DNA of 64,000 bases from Membranipora membranacea (Eukaryota > Bryozoa > Gymnolaemata > Cheilostomatida > Membraniporidae). Position numbers and translations under genes: made by a program. The DNA is taken from positions 5,582,001 through 5,646,000 of the forward strand of contig OU612068.1 of the NCBI GenBank assembly GCA_914767715.1, given 5' to 3'. Below are positions 43,301 through 58,300 of the stretch, piece after piece (positions within the stretch are counted from its first letter, which is position 1; every line of letters begins with the position of its first letter). A model generated the notes under the pieces. That model was not told the origin of the DNA. It saw nothing but the letters and a program-made list of their open reading frames with translations, and searched no databases.

Positions 43301-46300
43301 ATGTCATAAGTTTTCAACTTTTAATTTCAAAGGATTGGCCGATAACTATGATAAATACACAAAGAGAGTTGCACTCATTCTTTAGTGGTTGGCGGTAAGA
43401 GTAAACTATGGCGGTATACACACATGCAAAGCGGGATGCGATTCTCAAGAATGGATTGGTAGTGAGCATTGATGAGCCCATGACAAGAAGCCTAGCTTCA
43501 ATTCTTCTGGAGTTTTTCAAGATTAAGAGTTACCTAGTCTTTCTATTCTAGATTTCCTCCTGATCGCACGCATAGATATTATCTCCCCTTCCCCCTGATT
43601 CCCATAGAAGGGTACACAGTGAAATAATACAGTAATACTGTTGGCATTCAATAAATATGAAGATGTCACACTAATAAAAGTATACATCTTATTGTCATTG
43701 AATACAGCTAAGTATGTCAGAGCAAAATAACTGAATAAGTAGGTTTTAGCTTTTAGTTTTAGTTGAAACTCAAACCAAGCATGAGAATTCGGAAGGAAAT
43801 GGTAATGATATAATACGATACAATCAAGTCAAATGAAGGCAGTGGTGTTGAAATTTACATACAATTTATAAAAATCTCTTAACGCCTCTACCACACCTTT
43901 ACTGTCAAAAATAGTTTCAATCAGTTTGGCTGCAATTATAGCTTCAAAACATCTTCACGTATGCAAATTGCTACCAATTTTATAAATTGCAAACACCAAT
44001 TATGTGCGCATTAAGGTTTACAACTCAAATAAAATTTTTGCAGCCTACCTGAGGCATTAGATGTAGCAATGCATCTGCAAGCATCGTCGATACGCCCATA
44101 GCGACAAACATGTTGAGTGCATACTTGACCACTTGTTTATGTAGAAATGGTATGAAAAGAGCACCCAGAAGGGCCAGTAGGCTGATAATGAAAACGGACA
44201 GCACCCCATATCCATACACTGCAATAAGACAAAAACAGAGATATGAAGACTACTCATGTATGAAACATCAGTGATAAGTTAATAAGTAAGATGAAAGCAT
44301 TTGGCAAGAAAACTAAATCGCGTACTCAAAATTTATGAACTTTGAAAAGATGACAGTATTCTAGGAAACTACTTGGGCCATTACGCAGGGCGCTGCAAAG
44401 GGTGCATTTACGGACAGGAATGCCAAAGATTGCCTTGCATTTGTCCTTCATTTGCAATAACGGAACAACTCAAAGCACTTGGCTTGAGGCCTGAAAACAT
44501 GTAGCTACAGCCTGGCACCAAGTATTGTTGCTCACAGCTAGAAGATGGGGATATGGCTTGACATGGCAGTATATGACAGTGGCGGACGGACTTTTAATCT
44601 TGGGAAGGATACAGCACTGAAATATTTCTAACTATTATCTTCACATGTCAGTTACTAAATTGATCATGAGAATGATGGGTGAGAAAGTAATGAAGTAATG
44701 AAACGACTAATCTACAGATGGTGTGTAGAAAGATGCAAAAATAAACTTAAATTTAAACTGACCTTCGAGTTGTGAAGCTTTTTTCTCAGTTATAGGGGCG
44801 GAGGTAGTAGTAGGGGCATCACAGTGACCCCCAACTTTCTGCTGAATAAGGGCAGGACATAGTTGTAGAAACTGTGATCTACTGATTCCGTGAGCCAAAT
44901 CCAAGCCGTATACAGACGCTAGGGTTCCCTCATTCATACACTGTAATAGCAAGCAAGAATCTACATTGTTCAATGATTTGCTAATGGCAAGACATCCTAA
45001 AAGCTATTGTTTCCTTTAACCAGGTAAATCACCACCAGCTAGCCCTGGCTATGTCAACATGACAAACAACTTTTGGAGCCCTTTTGGAGAACTTTTTATC
45101 AATTACCAACCAACAGCTGTTAGTTTTTCTTCTGTCAAAATATCTGCTCGGCCTTATGCAAGCGTTGTGTTTTTTTGGTGAAATTTCACCAAAAAAAGTT
45201 ATCATCACGTTGAAAATAACATTTGACAAATACTCAAATCTGAAGATTCTGCTATAACAGAATCTGAACATTGTGATTACCATTCCGTAACCTATTAGAC
45301 AATAACCAAAGCCTATCATTTTTACACAATGTTAACCAACTGTTAACAGAAGTAATATTTAATAAATTTGTATGCAAAACGTTGTCACCTTGTTCACCGT
45401 TTGCTGGGAATTTCCTCTGTCAAAATATCTGCTCAGCCTTATGCAAGCGTTGTGTTTTTTTGGTGATTTCACCAAAAAAACACAACGCTTGCATAAGGCC
45501 GAGCAGATATTTTGACAGAGGAAATTCATTTATCATCATGGTGTGTCAATAAATTTTTCACTCTGAATATAGATGCGACAATGACTTGTGTCAGGTCCTA
45601 CCACTTGAGCGTTATCTCTTACATCACTTAAGCTACTAACAACCATTGATATGGGCGGTTGCGCTGAGTCAAAGGAAAATGTGAAGCTAGATAATCATCG
45701 ATAAGGTTGTCTTAAAATATTCACGTTGCTGAGATGATGTTTCACATACCATTATTTGATCATTATTTGGATTGATTAGAGGATCACATCCACTCTAATA
45801 CCATTATCAATGTATTTAGTGTCTTTGCTAATATTTATCTTGCACCAAACTTATGATACCAAACGTTAGATTACGCAGACAAAAACTAACAGTTCTGATC
45901 ATTTTCATTCTTTACTGAATGAATTTATGCATTAGCTCAATTAATAGAATTGATTTAAATAAGTAAAACAATGATGTAAAGCACCTAAGAAAACCTATTT
46001 ATAACTCATATCTCATGACAGGGAGGGAAGTAAATTGTATCTTCATTAAAGTGCACTCCCCTAGAGCTTCCTTGTTCAGATTTTATAGCCTTTGAGGACC
46101 ATTTCATTCCTCTTTTCCTGTTCAAACTAAGTTCTGAATCCCATACACCAGAAGAGATATTTTTATTCCAAGACGTTAGCGATTGGTCTTGAGTCACTGT
46201 AGTGTGGGCAAAACAATACCTGGTCTGTAACAGAAGGGTGATCGTGGTCGTGGTCATGATCATGATTGTGAGTACTTCTCTTTGCTAGTCTCTGCTGATG

Positions 46301-49300
46301 TATCGATCGTTTGTGGTCATGGCCAGAATGGTCATGTCCCTCATGACCATCCTCTTCAACAACTGGCCCTCCAGAAACAGAGCCTATCGCCAGGGTTTCC
46401 AGTATGTTTTCAAAACCTAAAATTGAAATCAATCTGCATAGATTAGATGTTCCACTTGGGGCAATTGACAGATTGACAGCTCATGCTTGGTCTGTACCGT
46501 CCTTATCCATACCACGGAAAATGATGAATCGACCTCTGTGCTTCCATCAAATCTGGACAAGTCCAAGCAATAATGCACATTGTTGAAAGTAGGAGATAAT
46601 GGATTTGCAAGCCCAACATGGTAGTTACCCATTCCTCACACTTTGTACAAAGAATGATGAGTCGATCTTCACGGGCTGCCATCAAATATGGATGCAAGCA
46701 ATATCCCCAAGACTTTTGACCCCTGACGCCCCCCCCCCCCCGGCAAGGGAAGATGCAAAAGATTGTGGTCTAACCTGCTTCCGATATTGATTGGCCATCT
46801 CCGAGCTCTGTGAATAAGTCTGACAATATATCCACTGGTTTGGGCTCAACTTCACAAGCCTCGTCCACTACCATATCTGTAAAACACATGATAACACTCC
46901 TACTCTTAATATGATGGGTTGATAAAGGAATCAATGATCACCAGTGTTTTTGGAAATAAAGATCATCAAACCGTAACTTAGCCCAAATCAGATTTGTCAG
47001 ATAGTTAGCACCCCTCTCTTTAAACACTTATTGGTCAGGTGGCCCACGCCTTACAAGCTACAGGGACTTTCAAAATGAGTTAGACTATGTTGAAAAGGTG
47101 ACACGCAAAAAACATCTTTGGGATCTACAGTTCCTACATAATATAAAGCTTACCTTGCGCAAGAAATGAGATAAGGATTCCAGACACAGTTGGTAGAGTA
47201 CTTGTTTCACCGTGGTCCAATCCAAGATAATAGAGCAGTGTCGCTTCTCCAAAACACTACAATCATGAAAAGGAAATTTTATACGTTTTCGGACAATTTG
47301 TTGGGAGTGACTTTTCACACACTTTGCATCCACTTTTAACAGTATACCTTTTCACCTGTGTCAAACATCAAGCCTAAACCATTCAAATGCCAATTTTCTG
47401 GTTACCTTTGTCCCCGTTTTTTTTCTCTTGACGACTAATTTTGAAAAACATTCTTATCAAATGAATTGTATGCCAATAAAGATTTCTTTTTTATTTCTGA
47501 GCATTGTTATGAGTCATAAGCACAATTTGACCTGACCTACCAGTTTATCTACCCATATGTGGATTCAGATATGAATTACTAGGAGTTTGATCATTAATTG
47601 CATATTTGACATAAAGGAAGTGTCAAATTTTGTCAACCAGGATTTCACTTGAACAGGTCCTAGTTGCAGCCAAGGTCTATATCAAACTCAACCGTCCTTG
47701 GGGCTATCAAGCCTCCCTTTCCAGGGTAATAAACTTGTTGTTTGCCAAGAAAATTTTCTTCCAATATTTTCCCTTCCCTTTATTTGTGAGAACTGGATGT
47801 TGGTGTTGTGGGAGGGTAATACCTTGGCGTTTTCTCCATGCTCATCATGACCGTGATCGTGATCATGGTCATGGTCGTGATGAGGATCCTGGGTGGTTTG
47901 CTGGGTGTGATTGTGATCGTGGTCATGGTCGTGATGAGGATCCTGGGTGGTTTGTTGGGTGTGATTGTGATCGTGGTCATGGTCGTGATGAGGATCCTGG
48001 GTGGATGCCTGGGTGTGATTGTGATCGTGGTCATGGTCGTGATGAGGATCCTGGGTGGATGCCTGGGTGTGATTGTGATTGTGATCATGGTCGTGATGAG
48101 GATCCTGGGTGGATGTCTGGGTGTGATTGTGACCTTCATGGTCATGGTCATGGTCGTGGTGAGGATCCTGAGTGGTTTCCTGGGTGTGATCATGGTCGTG
48201 ATCGTGTCCTTCATGATCACCATGATCATGATGCCCCTCTGTTACATCATATGCAGCTTCAATCAAAATGTTGACATTGGTTAGGTAAAATCATGAATAG
48301 GGATGAGTTTAGCTCTATACTGCTGCGTTTAGAATAACAAAATACTGTGTTTTAGCTTTAAAAGTGTTACAGAATGCTCATGATGGATGAAATTTACCTA
48401 TAAGAGCGCCGCTGGATATAGTATTATTGAACAGCCATATTATTCTCCAGGGTAATAAGGTAACTGGTTCGGAATTGCCCTCTCACGTCAAAACCTTCCA
48501 AAATGAAGAGTTGCCCTCTCTCTTCGAATTTTCACAGGCTTTGATATGATTGGCCCATTACATCTTACTTTTTTCTTATTGGCCTGTTCAATAACTTCAT
48601 ACTGATTACAATATCTGTGTTGGGGAACACTGAGTTAGTTATCGATATTGCTAGTAGTCAACTTTCTGAACAGCAGTCAGACTCAGTGGCACCAATCAGT
48701 TACTTCACAGACACATAAGACCACGATGAAGAGATGATGAGCCAACTCAGCTTCACAAGAAGAAGAAGAATGAAATTAGAACAGCTGTGAATGGATTTGA
48801 TTGAATCAATTTGTTGTAGCTCTCAGGCTCAGGTAAATAAATGTTATTTAGTATTTATATTTGGTACACTACTATTCTACTACTACTCAGTTATGAGTGA
48901 AAAATGAGTAGACTAACTAAGAAGTCTAGCTAGTAACTGTTAGGTACTATCACTACTAGTAACTTTCTATAGTTTGCCAATGGTACCAGTCCAATGTACA
49001 TGTGCAGTGTAATATCAAGCAAGGAGAAGGACTCCTAAGAGTTGTAAGAGGGGGGGGGGAAGGCTCATACAAGTCCAAGGAGTTTACTCCTTACTCCTCG
49101 CTTTGTTGTTTGTTGGTGGTGGCATGTTTAGGTGGGCAACTCTCGTGCAACTAATTGTCTAGAACTGTTATTGCTAATGTACTATGGCTACATGTAGGCC
49201 TACATACTTTACATTGTAAGGAAATGCCCCCTCTCTTTACTACAACTACAGCCTATGTAGGCTGGGTCTTGTATTTGTATAAAGTGTGTGCATAGGCTTT

Positions 49301-52300
49301 GCCTCGGCGCAACTGACGGATCATTATTGCTTTATGTCAACCATTCCCAACTGTCTGAGACTGGTGGGGTCACCCTTAAATACAAACAGCAAAACTATAT
49401 ACATATTAGTATACACTTTATTTACTGATCAAGCATGCGCATATAAGACCAAGTGGTACATCATCATCTAGCTTAGTAGGCGAGACCTGCTTATAGCTTC
49501 GTTCGAGAATTGGCCACTAATCAATTGAACTATGCTCACTCTTGTGTGAACTATTTGCGAACAAATTTATCTAAGGAGCGAGGATATTGAGCATTTAAGT
49601 TGTAATGATCTTTTGGTTTACAAAGCACAGCTCATGCTAATTGAAATATTCCCTGGTCTATAATGTAATAGAGAATATACCAACCCCGATCACCAGTGGA
49701 AGGAAACCAGTGCAGACCTTGCCTTTTGCCAATGGTATTGAATTCAAATGATTTGTTGGCTGTACAGAGTCTCAACTGCGTCACAGTGGTCATTTCATTA
49801 TAATAAGCAGTGATCGGGGAGGGGGGCGGATTGCATATAATATTACATGTGTGGGCTCTTTGAGTTGCAAGCATGTACTTCGCCTTAATTCAGGGTCAAC
49901 CACTGACAACCATTGGTTATAGTGGTCTGTAGTTGGAGAGTAGAGAAATTGGTTACTGAGAGAAACTAGACCATTGCCAGCTTGCACACAATTGCAAAAG
50001 TTTCCCAAATGTAAATCTTCATCAATAGAATGGTGTATTCAAGTGTTGTAGAGGTACTAGCTCTCTAGAGTATAACGCTGGTTTAATTATTCGTCTTGTT
50101 AATTTGGGAAAAAAGTAGATAGGCCTAGATACAAGAAATGACTCCTTTTGATTGCAGATTTTTTTGTATTTTAGTCTACATTGTAAAGCAACACAGACCG
50201 CAGAATAGTTCTGAGAACAGTACAATGAAGAAGAGAGTGTTTGGGTGGTTTATAGCAGATGTGATACAACTCGTAGTATCAATAGTCGTTCAGCTTACTC
50301 AATTCAAACAGGTAAGCAGACAATCAAATTTTCAATTTCGGTTGTAAAATTTGATTAAGTTACAGCAGGGAACTGACCCAGAAAGGCTTGAGATGGCTGG
50401 GGTTATAAGCATCGATATCTCCACTGTTACACTTGCATCGAGCATCGTTAGTAATATAATGATATAAATGTCAGGTGATATGCGTAGGCTAACTGATGAT
50501 AATTGCGTCGGTGTAATCGTTGATGTATCATGGCATAAATTTGGTAAAAACTGCTTGAACACTGGCAGGCCTCAGCAAGAATTTTTCATTGAAGCCAGCC
50601 AGTTAGTGTAATTAGGAGTTCAGTGACTATCGGAGTTGTGCTCTTTTTTTCATGGAGGGAACAACTCATTCCATCTCGCAACATCACGTCACCTCTTCCC
50701 TATATTCCACCCTCCTTGCCACAGCTCATTATCTTGAATGATCATTTTAGTTACAAATTTGCTGGCGTTATGTGCTGATCAAACTTATAGATCGAGTGTT
50801 TCCATTCCAAGACACCAGATATAAAACTTCACAAACTTCTTCACCAACGGCTGGCAAATCTGTTTCCATCATAGGGATTGTAGATTTAACCAGGTCTTTA
50901 AGTGTTGTGTTATTTGTAATTTGGCAACATGCTAGAATCAGGCTCTCAATGCAGAGAAAATTGAAGGGTCCAGGGATGAACCTTGTAGCAGCAAAGCCTT
51001 GTTATAAGACTGCAAATAATTTGAATGCAAATAATGTACTTAGGACATTGGAATGTATTATATTCATACTTTATCACATCATCAACTAAATATTTGTTGC
51101 AGAGAATACAGGAGAAAGACTGATTCAGTATGGCATGATAATGGCAGAGTTACGCATCAGAACCTTTGGTGGTTTGAATTCTGTCCTGAGAAATCTTGAT
51201 GTACCGAGTGAGTGTCTGAGTGTCAAATAGTTACATTATTATGATTCATGATGGGTCATGATATACTCTTCGCTACCCTGAAGCAGTGATCATTTGTATT
51301 TGATTGTCCAAATCAAGGATACCATCGGTAGCCTAATTGGTAACCATATCTCATACTCAACCTAATTAGTGGTTAACTAATTAGATTGATAAGGTAGATT
51401 GCAGGTGAAGGAAGGGGGGGGGGGTAGAATGAAATGATAATGAAATCTGTCTCTTAAAGTATTGTCAATTGTTCGATTGTGGTTATCATGGGGCATTTAA
51501 CTTCCCAACATATGTTGGTGTGTGGGTAATTCTAGGTCACAGGCCCTAAAAAAAATTAAACAGCATAAAACTTGTTTCTAATTTATAGTCAACTAAACGT
51601 ATAGCCTTGGGAGTAAGTATTAGCTAAAGTTTAGTTTAGACTTAATGTAAGCTAGCATTAAATTTTGGCTAGTGAAGGTTGAAGTCCATAAAAAGAAAAA
51701 AAGGGTGGGCGTATGTTTGCTACTCTTGAAGTTAGCTTTCTCAAGCCTGCGCAAAATGAAGAAAATTTCCTCCTATGAATACTTTACTCCTCTATGGAAC
51801 TTTTTATGAACATTATATCTGCTTGATTTTGATTACTGTACCTTACATTTTAGAACGTACCGGAGGCATTGGATTAGCAGGATGTTGGCATCTATTGACA
51901 TTTGACTACCGCGTCAAACAACTTGAAGGCAGTTAGTGTAGGAAGAACAAGTATTCATCAGATAAAGTGGTAAGCTACTCTCACACTACTCTGTAAGTCT
52001 ACTCATTCTTCACGACTGAGTAGTAGAGTGGTACTCTACTACTCAGTCGTGAAGAATGAGTAGACTAACTAAGAAGTCTAGCTAGTAACTGTTAGTTATT
52101 ATCACTACTAGTAGTCTTCAGTAGTTTGCCAATCAGGGGTGTCTTTCAATTAGAAAGAGCGATACTTTACTAAAGCAATTTATCACTATCGCATCACTCG
52201 AAATTATTGCCCACTTGGTCTTTCAATTAGACAAAATCACTCCCAAATCGCTCGCTCAGAATGTATATAGTTCAATCATTGACTGAACGATTTGAAACTG

Positions 52301-55300
52301 AGACCCCTAGCAGGTATTGCTCACTCACCTGGTGAGCGATCAGATTGTGATTTTGGTTTTTAAGTGTTGTGTTATTTGTAATTTGTTAAAATGTTAGAAT
52401 CCGGCTCCAAATGCAATGATCTCAGTGCCCTAACTTCATATCTAGATAGGGTGAAAGAAAGAGGGCTTTCACGGTTTTCATCAGTAATAATACATCTGGT
52501 AAAAAAATCCAAAACTAAGAATTGCGAAAAAAATTCATCCTCAGCCAATCATATTTGTTGAGCCGACCTCAGCTGTTTCAGGGGAAACAATTGGTCTATA
52601 GTCAATATATTATATAATATGTGCCGAAATGTGAGTTGCTGGCATTTAATGTAACATTGTGTATACCCTAAGAGAGTTAAGTATTTGCAGCAGGGAAAAT
52701 TCACAAATAGCTACATTTAAAGCAAGCTAACATTTGCTCTCATTTCTTCATATAGACTCCCACCTCCGCTAGAGGAGTAATTTACTGCAAATCATCTTTA
52801 GACAACTATCCTGAATATTATGTAAGATCAAGTTTACCGTCCTATTGTATTTAGAGTGATATATGAATATCTCAAAAAACTCAATATTCACACCCGTATA
52901 TATATATAATATGTGGTTTTAGATCAGAAGATGATTTGATGGTATTCAGTAGCTAATAAACCATGGCTTCCCGCCAGAAATTGCCAGAAGATTAAACCGT
53001 GAGTTACTTCAATACCATTGGACCCCACTTTCAATGATGGGATTACTCTAGTGGAGTAATGTTAGTTCAATAGGAAAAGTTTGCATTTCGAGGAAATGGC
53101 TTGAAGTAATAAAATTATGGCTAGCCAACATTTTCTCAACTCCGTCACTTGACATTAACTTCCAGTGGGTGACCTCACGTTCAAAGTTTTAAGATACTTG
53201 GGTTTAAATGAGCTCATTGGATGGTTGTGACAGGGTTGTCACATCCAATTCTTGAGAAAGGCACCCAAGTGCCTTCGGAGCTCTCCTCTATTACAAAAAC
53301 TAAGTGCAGACAACCATTGCAGTACTAACAGTCTGCTGAATAACAATAAAAAAGCATGGCTGTAAATGCTGTTGGCAAATTCCCACATGATTATAATATA
53401 AGTTGTATGTCAATTAAAATATTTTCACCCCTGCATTTCCGGTTGCTCCAATCCTAGTAAAATCCAAGTAAAACGATGTTGTCTTGTGTTGATGGCTGGA
53501 GGGGGAGCAGCTCCAAATATATGCAAATTAGATTAAAATTTTTCTTGAGGTAGAGAATGTTTTACTTTTTGTCACCATGCTCAGTAAATAACCTAACAAA
53601 GAGTCAAGTAGATGTCGAGCACATAGTGCTTGTTTTCCAATCTAGTCAATGCAATGTCACAGTGTATGTTATGTCATATCCCTATCGTTTTATCCAATTT
53701 TTCTGCATTTGGATTCGCTTCTGGTGTCACCAGTAAAATGGGAGGAACTTGAAATGTAGACATTTATCACAGAACTTCTAATGGTTCTGGATCAAAGAAA
53801 GAAGAAATATGTCGTCATCCAACCAACTTAACATTATTGATGGCCAACCACCCAACCAACGCTACTCCATATTGAATAGTTTCCCCACTCCTGATTGCTA
53901 AAAGGAATTATTCTGAGCCATGATTTTTGCGTCATATTGTGTACTCTGATCTAAACTTCAACAGTGCCTCTGTTAGAAAGGAATTAGGGGGGGGGGGGGT
54001 TATTGTATGACACCTGAAGCTTTTGAACAAACCATCGGAGTGAGCATTTGCTAATGTTGTTTCACCTTGGGCCTGACACTGAGCTTATATATATTATATC
54101 TGCTCTCGCTTTGCATACTTTTGTCTTTTGTGATAGTATGGTACTTCAAAAAGTGCTGTTTTGATGTGGCCGTGTGGGCCTACATACATCTCAATTCGGA
54201 GTTTAGTGGACAGTCATAGCTTCATCATATTCTATAGACGGCATACAATAGATAGCTGTCAGGACGTCATTTCTCACAGATATACTCATATATGGTGTCC
54301 CAAACTCCGCACATAATTTTTTTCTACAACAATCTTACCGTTGTTTTGACTTCACATCATGAAATTTCTACATACAAGATTATTTTTTACAGTTTTACTA
54401 TTTGGAGGAGTGAACGTAGAATGGGGACAGTGACTCAGAAGATATACGACAGAGCATCATACTCAGCAGATTTCTCACACCTTGTCACCCACCACCAATA
54501 ACTCCAGCTTCAAAGAAGCACACTCTGCTGATGCTCTCTTTGTTACACTTGGAACTGAAGTTGTGAAGACACCAGGGACAAATACCCCCCCCCCCCCCCC
54601 ACCCAAGGTATGTATGGGCTTGAATGATCACCAATGCTTATCTATCAATATTTTGGGAGTCATCAGCAAAATTATTATGTCAAAAAATGTAATCCTCTGA
54701 TTCATGATTGTTGCTACATCACTTAGGCGCGTATTATATATAGTTTTTTTTGGTGATGGGTTGCGGTAAATATCGAATATACCAAATATATCAAATTGAG
54801 GATACTTTAGCCAGCGACACGTTGACACCCTCCCCCTAATTTAGCCACAATCGCTCTGAAAGTATGACACGGTGATTGATATACATTTTTCTTCTTTTCA
54901 GACTATAATTGAGACTCATGGTGGTATAGAGCGGACATCAGTCATGACACATCAAATATGCACCATAAGCACCTCCTCCGATAGTGAACTGTCACAAAAG
55001 TCACACTCTTATATCTGCGCAGCACTATGTTGTCACTGCACACTGTTGAATCGATAGATCAAAAAGTAGTGCCACATAAACTTTCCCCAAATGATAATTG
55101 ATAGGGATGGGCACATGCTCTCATTTTATCAAAGTTTCAAGCTGTTCAGTGTTCACATTTGTATTGATATATCAATTGACTTTAGGGCATTTCTTGCGCC
55201 TAATGGTATTTTATAATCCTGTTGACAATCGCAGGAGGCCTTCTAGGGTTGTTGATTGTGAATGCCAATGTTTTGTGGGTTAACATATGCAAGAATAACA

Positions 55301-58300
55301 TCTAAACTTTTTAGTATTTTCTACTGATTCAATTTTTTTTTTGGACAGTTTATTGTTCTCATCTCGTCGATTATTCATAATTTTTCATTCCAATGCTTTG
55401 CATCCTATTCAGGTATCAGTGAACTTTAGTTCAATGCAGGTATTCCTACTGTGGATTAACATGTATATCAGTTATATTTAAGAGTACAATGAGTACGACT
55501 TGTTTTTTAAAATAAACAGCTTTCAATTCATTTCCAAAACATGATCAAAAGGTTCATCACTCGACAAATAGGCTGAGCACTAGGTTCATGTTGATGCACT
55601 GATCTTACATCTTGTCATATATCATTAGATGATACATTTGGTTGTCTGTTGTCACTGAACTGTGTGGGTGAGTCCGGTTGAGGTTGGTGAGAGGGTCGGT
55701 CTACCTCTGTATGTCCGAAACAAGAAGTGTCATTTGTATAGCGCACACATACATATTGAGGTTTGATCACAGCAATGAACTCCCTCTTCATTGATCACAG
55801 AATGGTTTCTCAGGCATTGTGTTTAGCAATGGCAGGCAAATTTACAGGTCGGTTTATCCCTGTGTTAAGCTTCTTATGGCTCATAGAGGGTTGCAGTTAG
55901 GTGGGAATCGGTGCTGCTAGTACACATTTTTTGGTTAGTGAGGTCCAAGACTACTATCCTGGTTAGTAGTTAGTACAAGGCAGTTTAATAATTTTTAGAA
56001 ATTAGTACAAAGCAGCTTACCAATTGATAGAGGATTATAGTACGATGGCACTGCTTGCATAAACTTTGCTAATATTGAACCCTCCTTGCTATAATCATCA
56101 CCATGGTAGTATCATTGCTCGTAAAGAATTAGTTATTTTTTTATTTCTCATCTAAACAAAATTCCCTGTCCAGTGGTACAAATTATGACTCTGTAAGACC
56201 GGTGTGAGAGTATTTGTGTTCAGATATATACAAAATAAGTCTAGTTGTACACTTTTTTGTGTGTTTCAATACCTCATCAATCATTTCTGTTATTGCTGGG
56301 TGGTTAAAAGTTATATAGATAGATCAGGAATCTTGTTTAGAAGAAGTTTATTTAAACTTTCCTTCTACACCCTCTAGATTTTAAGATATATCAATTTTTA
56401 CAACCCCTTATCATTTTTAGGAATTTCAACAAGAATAGCTAACCAGAGGGATTATGTAGATGACACACTAAGGGTTAATCTACGCTCCTTGGGATTTTTT
56501 AGCGTGGATGGCTTTCATTAGCTGTTTGTTGGCTGAAGATGTTCTGGGCATGGAGCGCAAGCTCTGAATTTTATGGAATGTGAGTAGAGAGAAGCAACAT
56601 TACAAAATAAAGTACACCTATGCTGTAGTATGTTGGATAGGCCCTGGGGGCCGATGTCAGGGAGACATGCCCCAATGCACCTATGAGAGTTGTGTAACAA
56701 AAAGCCTTTTGTTTGGTGAACAAAGGAGTACAATGGCAGGCAAAGTGTGCTTGTCTGAATGCATGTTGGATTTATGTGATTGCATGCTGGGGCGCGTGTA
56801 TGCTAGGCTCAGCTCTCTACTTTTGCTACACTCATTTGTGGGTATACACAATCCACCCGCTGCTACGATATGTAGGAACCACTGGTAAAGGGTATTTCAC
56901 AACTGTACTTTATTTTGTAATGAAGGTTAAATCAAACCAAGGAGTAACAGCTTCCCCTGTTACTTCTTGATCAAACAGACCTATAGTTCAATGACACAAT
57001 AGAACTCGTTTGTACGGAATGTCTGATGGTCACTGTAAATTCTAAATATATCAATGCAGGCGATAATATTAAGCTGATAGCTTTGAAAGATTATCTGCTA
57101 CAAGACAGTCCAGGCAATTATTTATCGCTCTAAATCTTAACTGATGTGATGGCCCTACAAGCCCCTAATCTGGCAACCCAGCCGCCTGTCTAAGCTACCG
57201 GTCTCATATATAACAGAATAAATATCAGTGTGGGTATTCCTTTGGCAGGAATTTGCTGAAATGATTGGAACAAGGAGTAAAAGTACTCCTTGATTGGAAC
57301 TCCAGACTATAGCTGCATTGTGGAAATCCTGTCGTAATGGTCGAAACTTCTAGGAAATGTATTTGGTAGACCACATGGAACTGATGCATCGATGTTGTTT
57401 TGCCCGATACTAGCCACATCACTCAATTACATGCTAATGCAATTACATTACTAAGTCTATTTGCCAATTGTTTACCCTTTACTTGACATCAACATCTTAG
57501 CCAAGCAGCTGAGTTCAAGCATAATTGGATGTATTGTTGTTATCCAAGTTGTTTACCCATGAAGTCATATTCAAGATAAGCCAGTCAGAATGTTAATGTT
57601 GTTGACATTGGCATTCATAGGCAACCTGCACAGAACTTAAAAGGTACCATTAGATTTAAAAATGGTTAACCCTTTGGGTAAACACACAGATTATCGTAAT
57701 GAGCTAGCAGCAGATTATCAAGAGCTGAGCCAGATACAACCACTGTATGTTGTATCGGGCTCAGCTCTTGTAGTTGACCAAGTAGCAGAGGAAAATCAAT
57801 GAAACACCGGATAATAAGGGCGCAAGAGATTTTTTTACAAAGCAATCTCATTTTTGGCATAGCTACTCTGTACTATGATGAGCTTGGAAGCAGAGTTTGG
57901 TGAAATAATTTGATGAAAATATACAAATGGAATTTGGTCAACCATCTAGTATTTTTCATAAAAGGTTAAAACTTCCTGCCCCCTCACTCTTCTGTCAAAG
58001 AATGATCATGATTGTACTTTCACCAAAACAACCATCATTGTAAACATGTCCATTCGCAAAATTAAAAACTCACCGCATTCATTATCAGCGGCAAAAGACA
58101 GGAAGTTAGGTCAGCTTACGATGACATCCTGTCTCTCTAATTCCACAAGTGTGTCATGATGACTTGTTACAAGTGCAATGGAATGTGTGTGTAGGATTAA
58201 CTACCAGCGACAATTAATTCGATAATTAAAAATTTTGACAAGGAATATTGAGGTAATTAAGTCATTATGCCTGTTAAAGGCTAACCTCCCTGCTTGTGGC

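Noticed and set aside
47630-48284. Large + strand open frames (about 148-214 aa) rich in Gly/Asp/His or Met/Val
   Set aside because: They are antisense shadows of the His-rich minisatellite exon of the zinc transporter on the - strand.
50772-51089. + strand open frame of 105 aa between exons 2 and 3 of gene E
   Set aside because: Part of it repeats at 52363-52400, so it overlaps an interspersed repeat; it is not needed for the phase-consistent gene model.
54585-54600. Poly-C and poly-G runs here and at 21401, 23467, 25229, 46730, 53986 and 63970
   Set aside because: Low-complexity tracts with no associated structure. Some adjoin a shared CCCCAGACTTTTGCCCC-type text, which is only a minor repeat.
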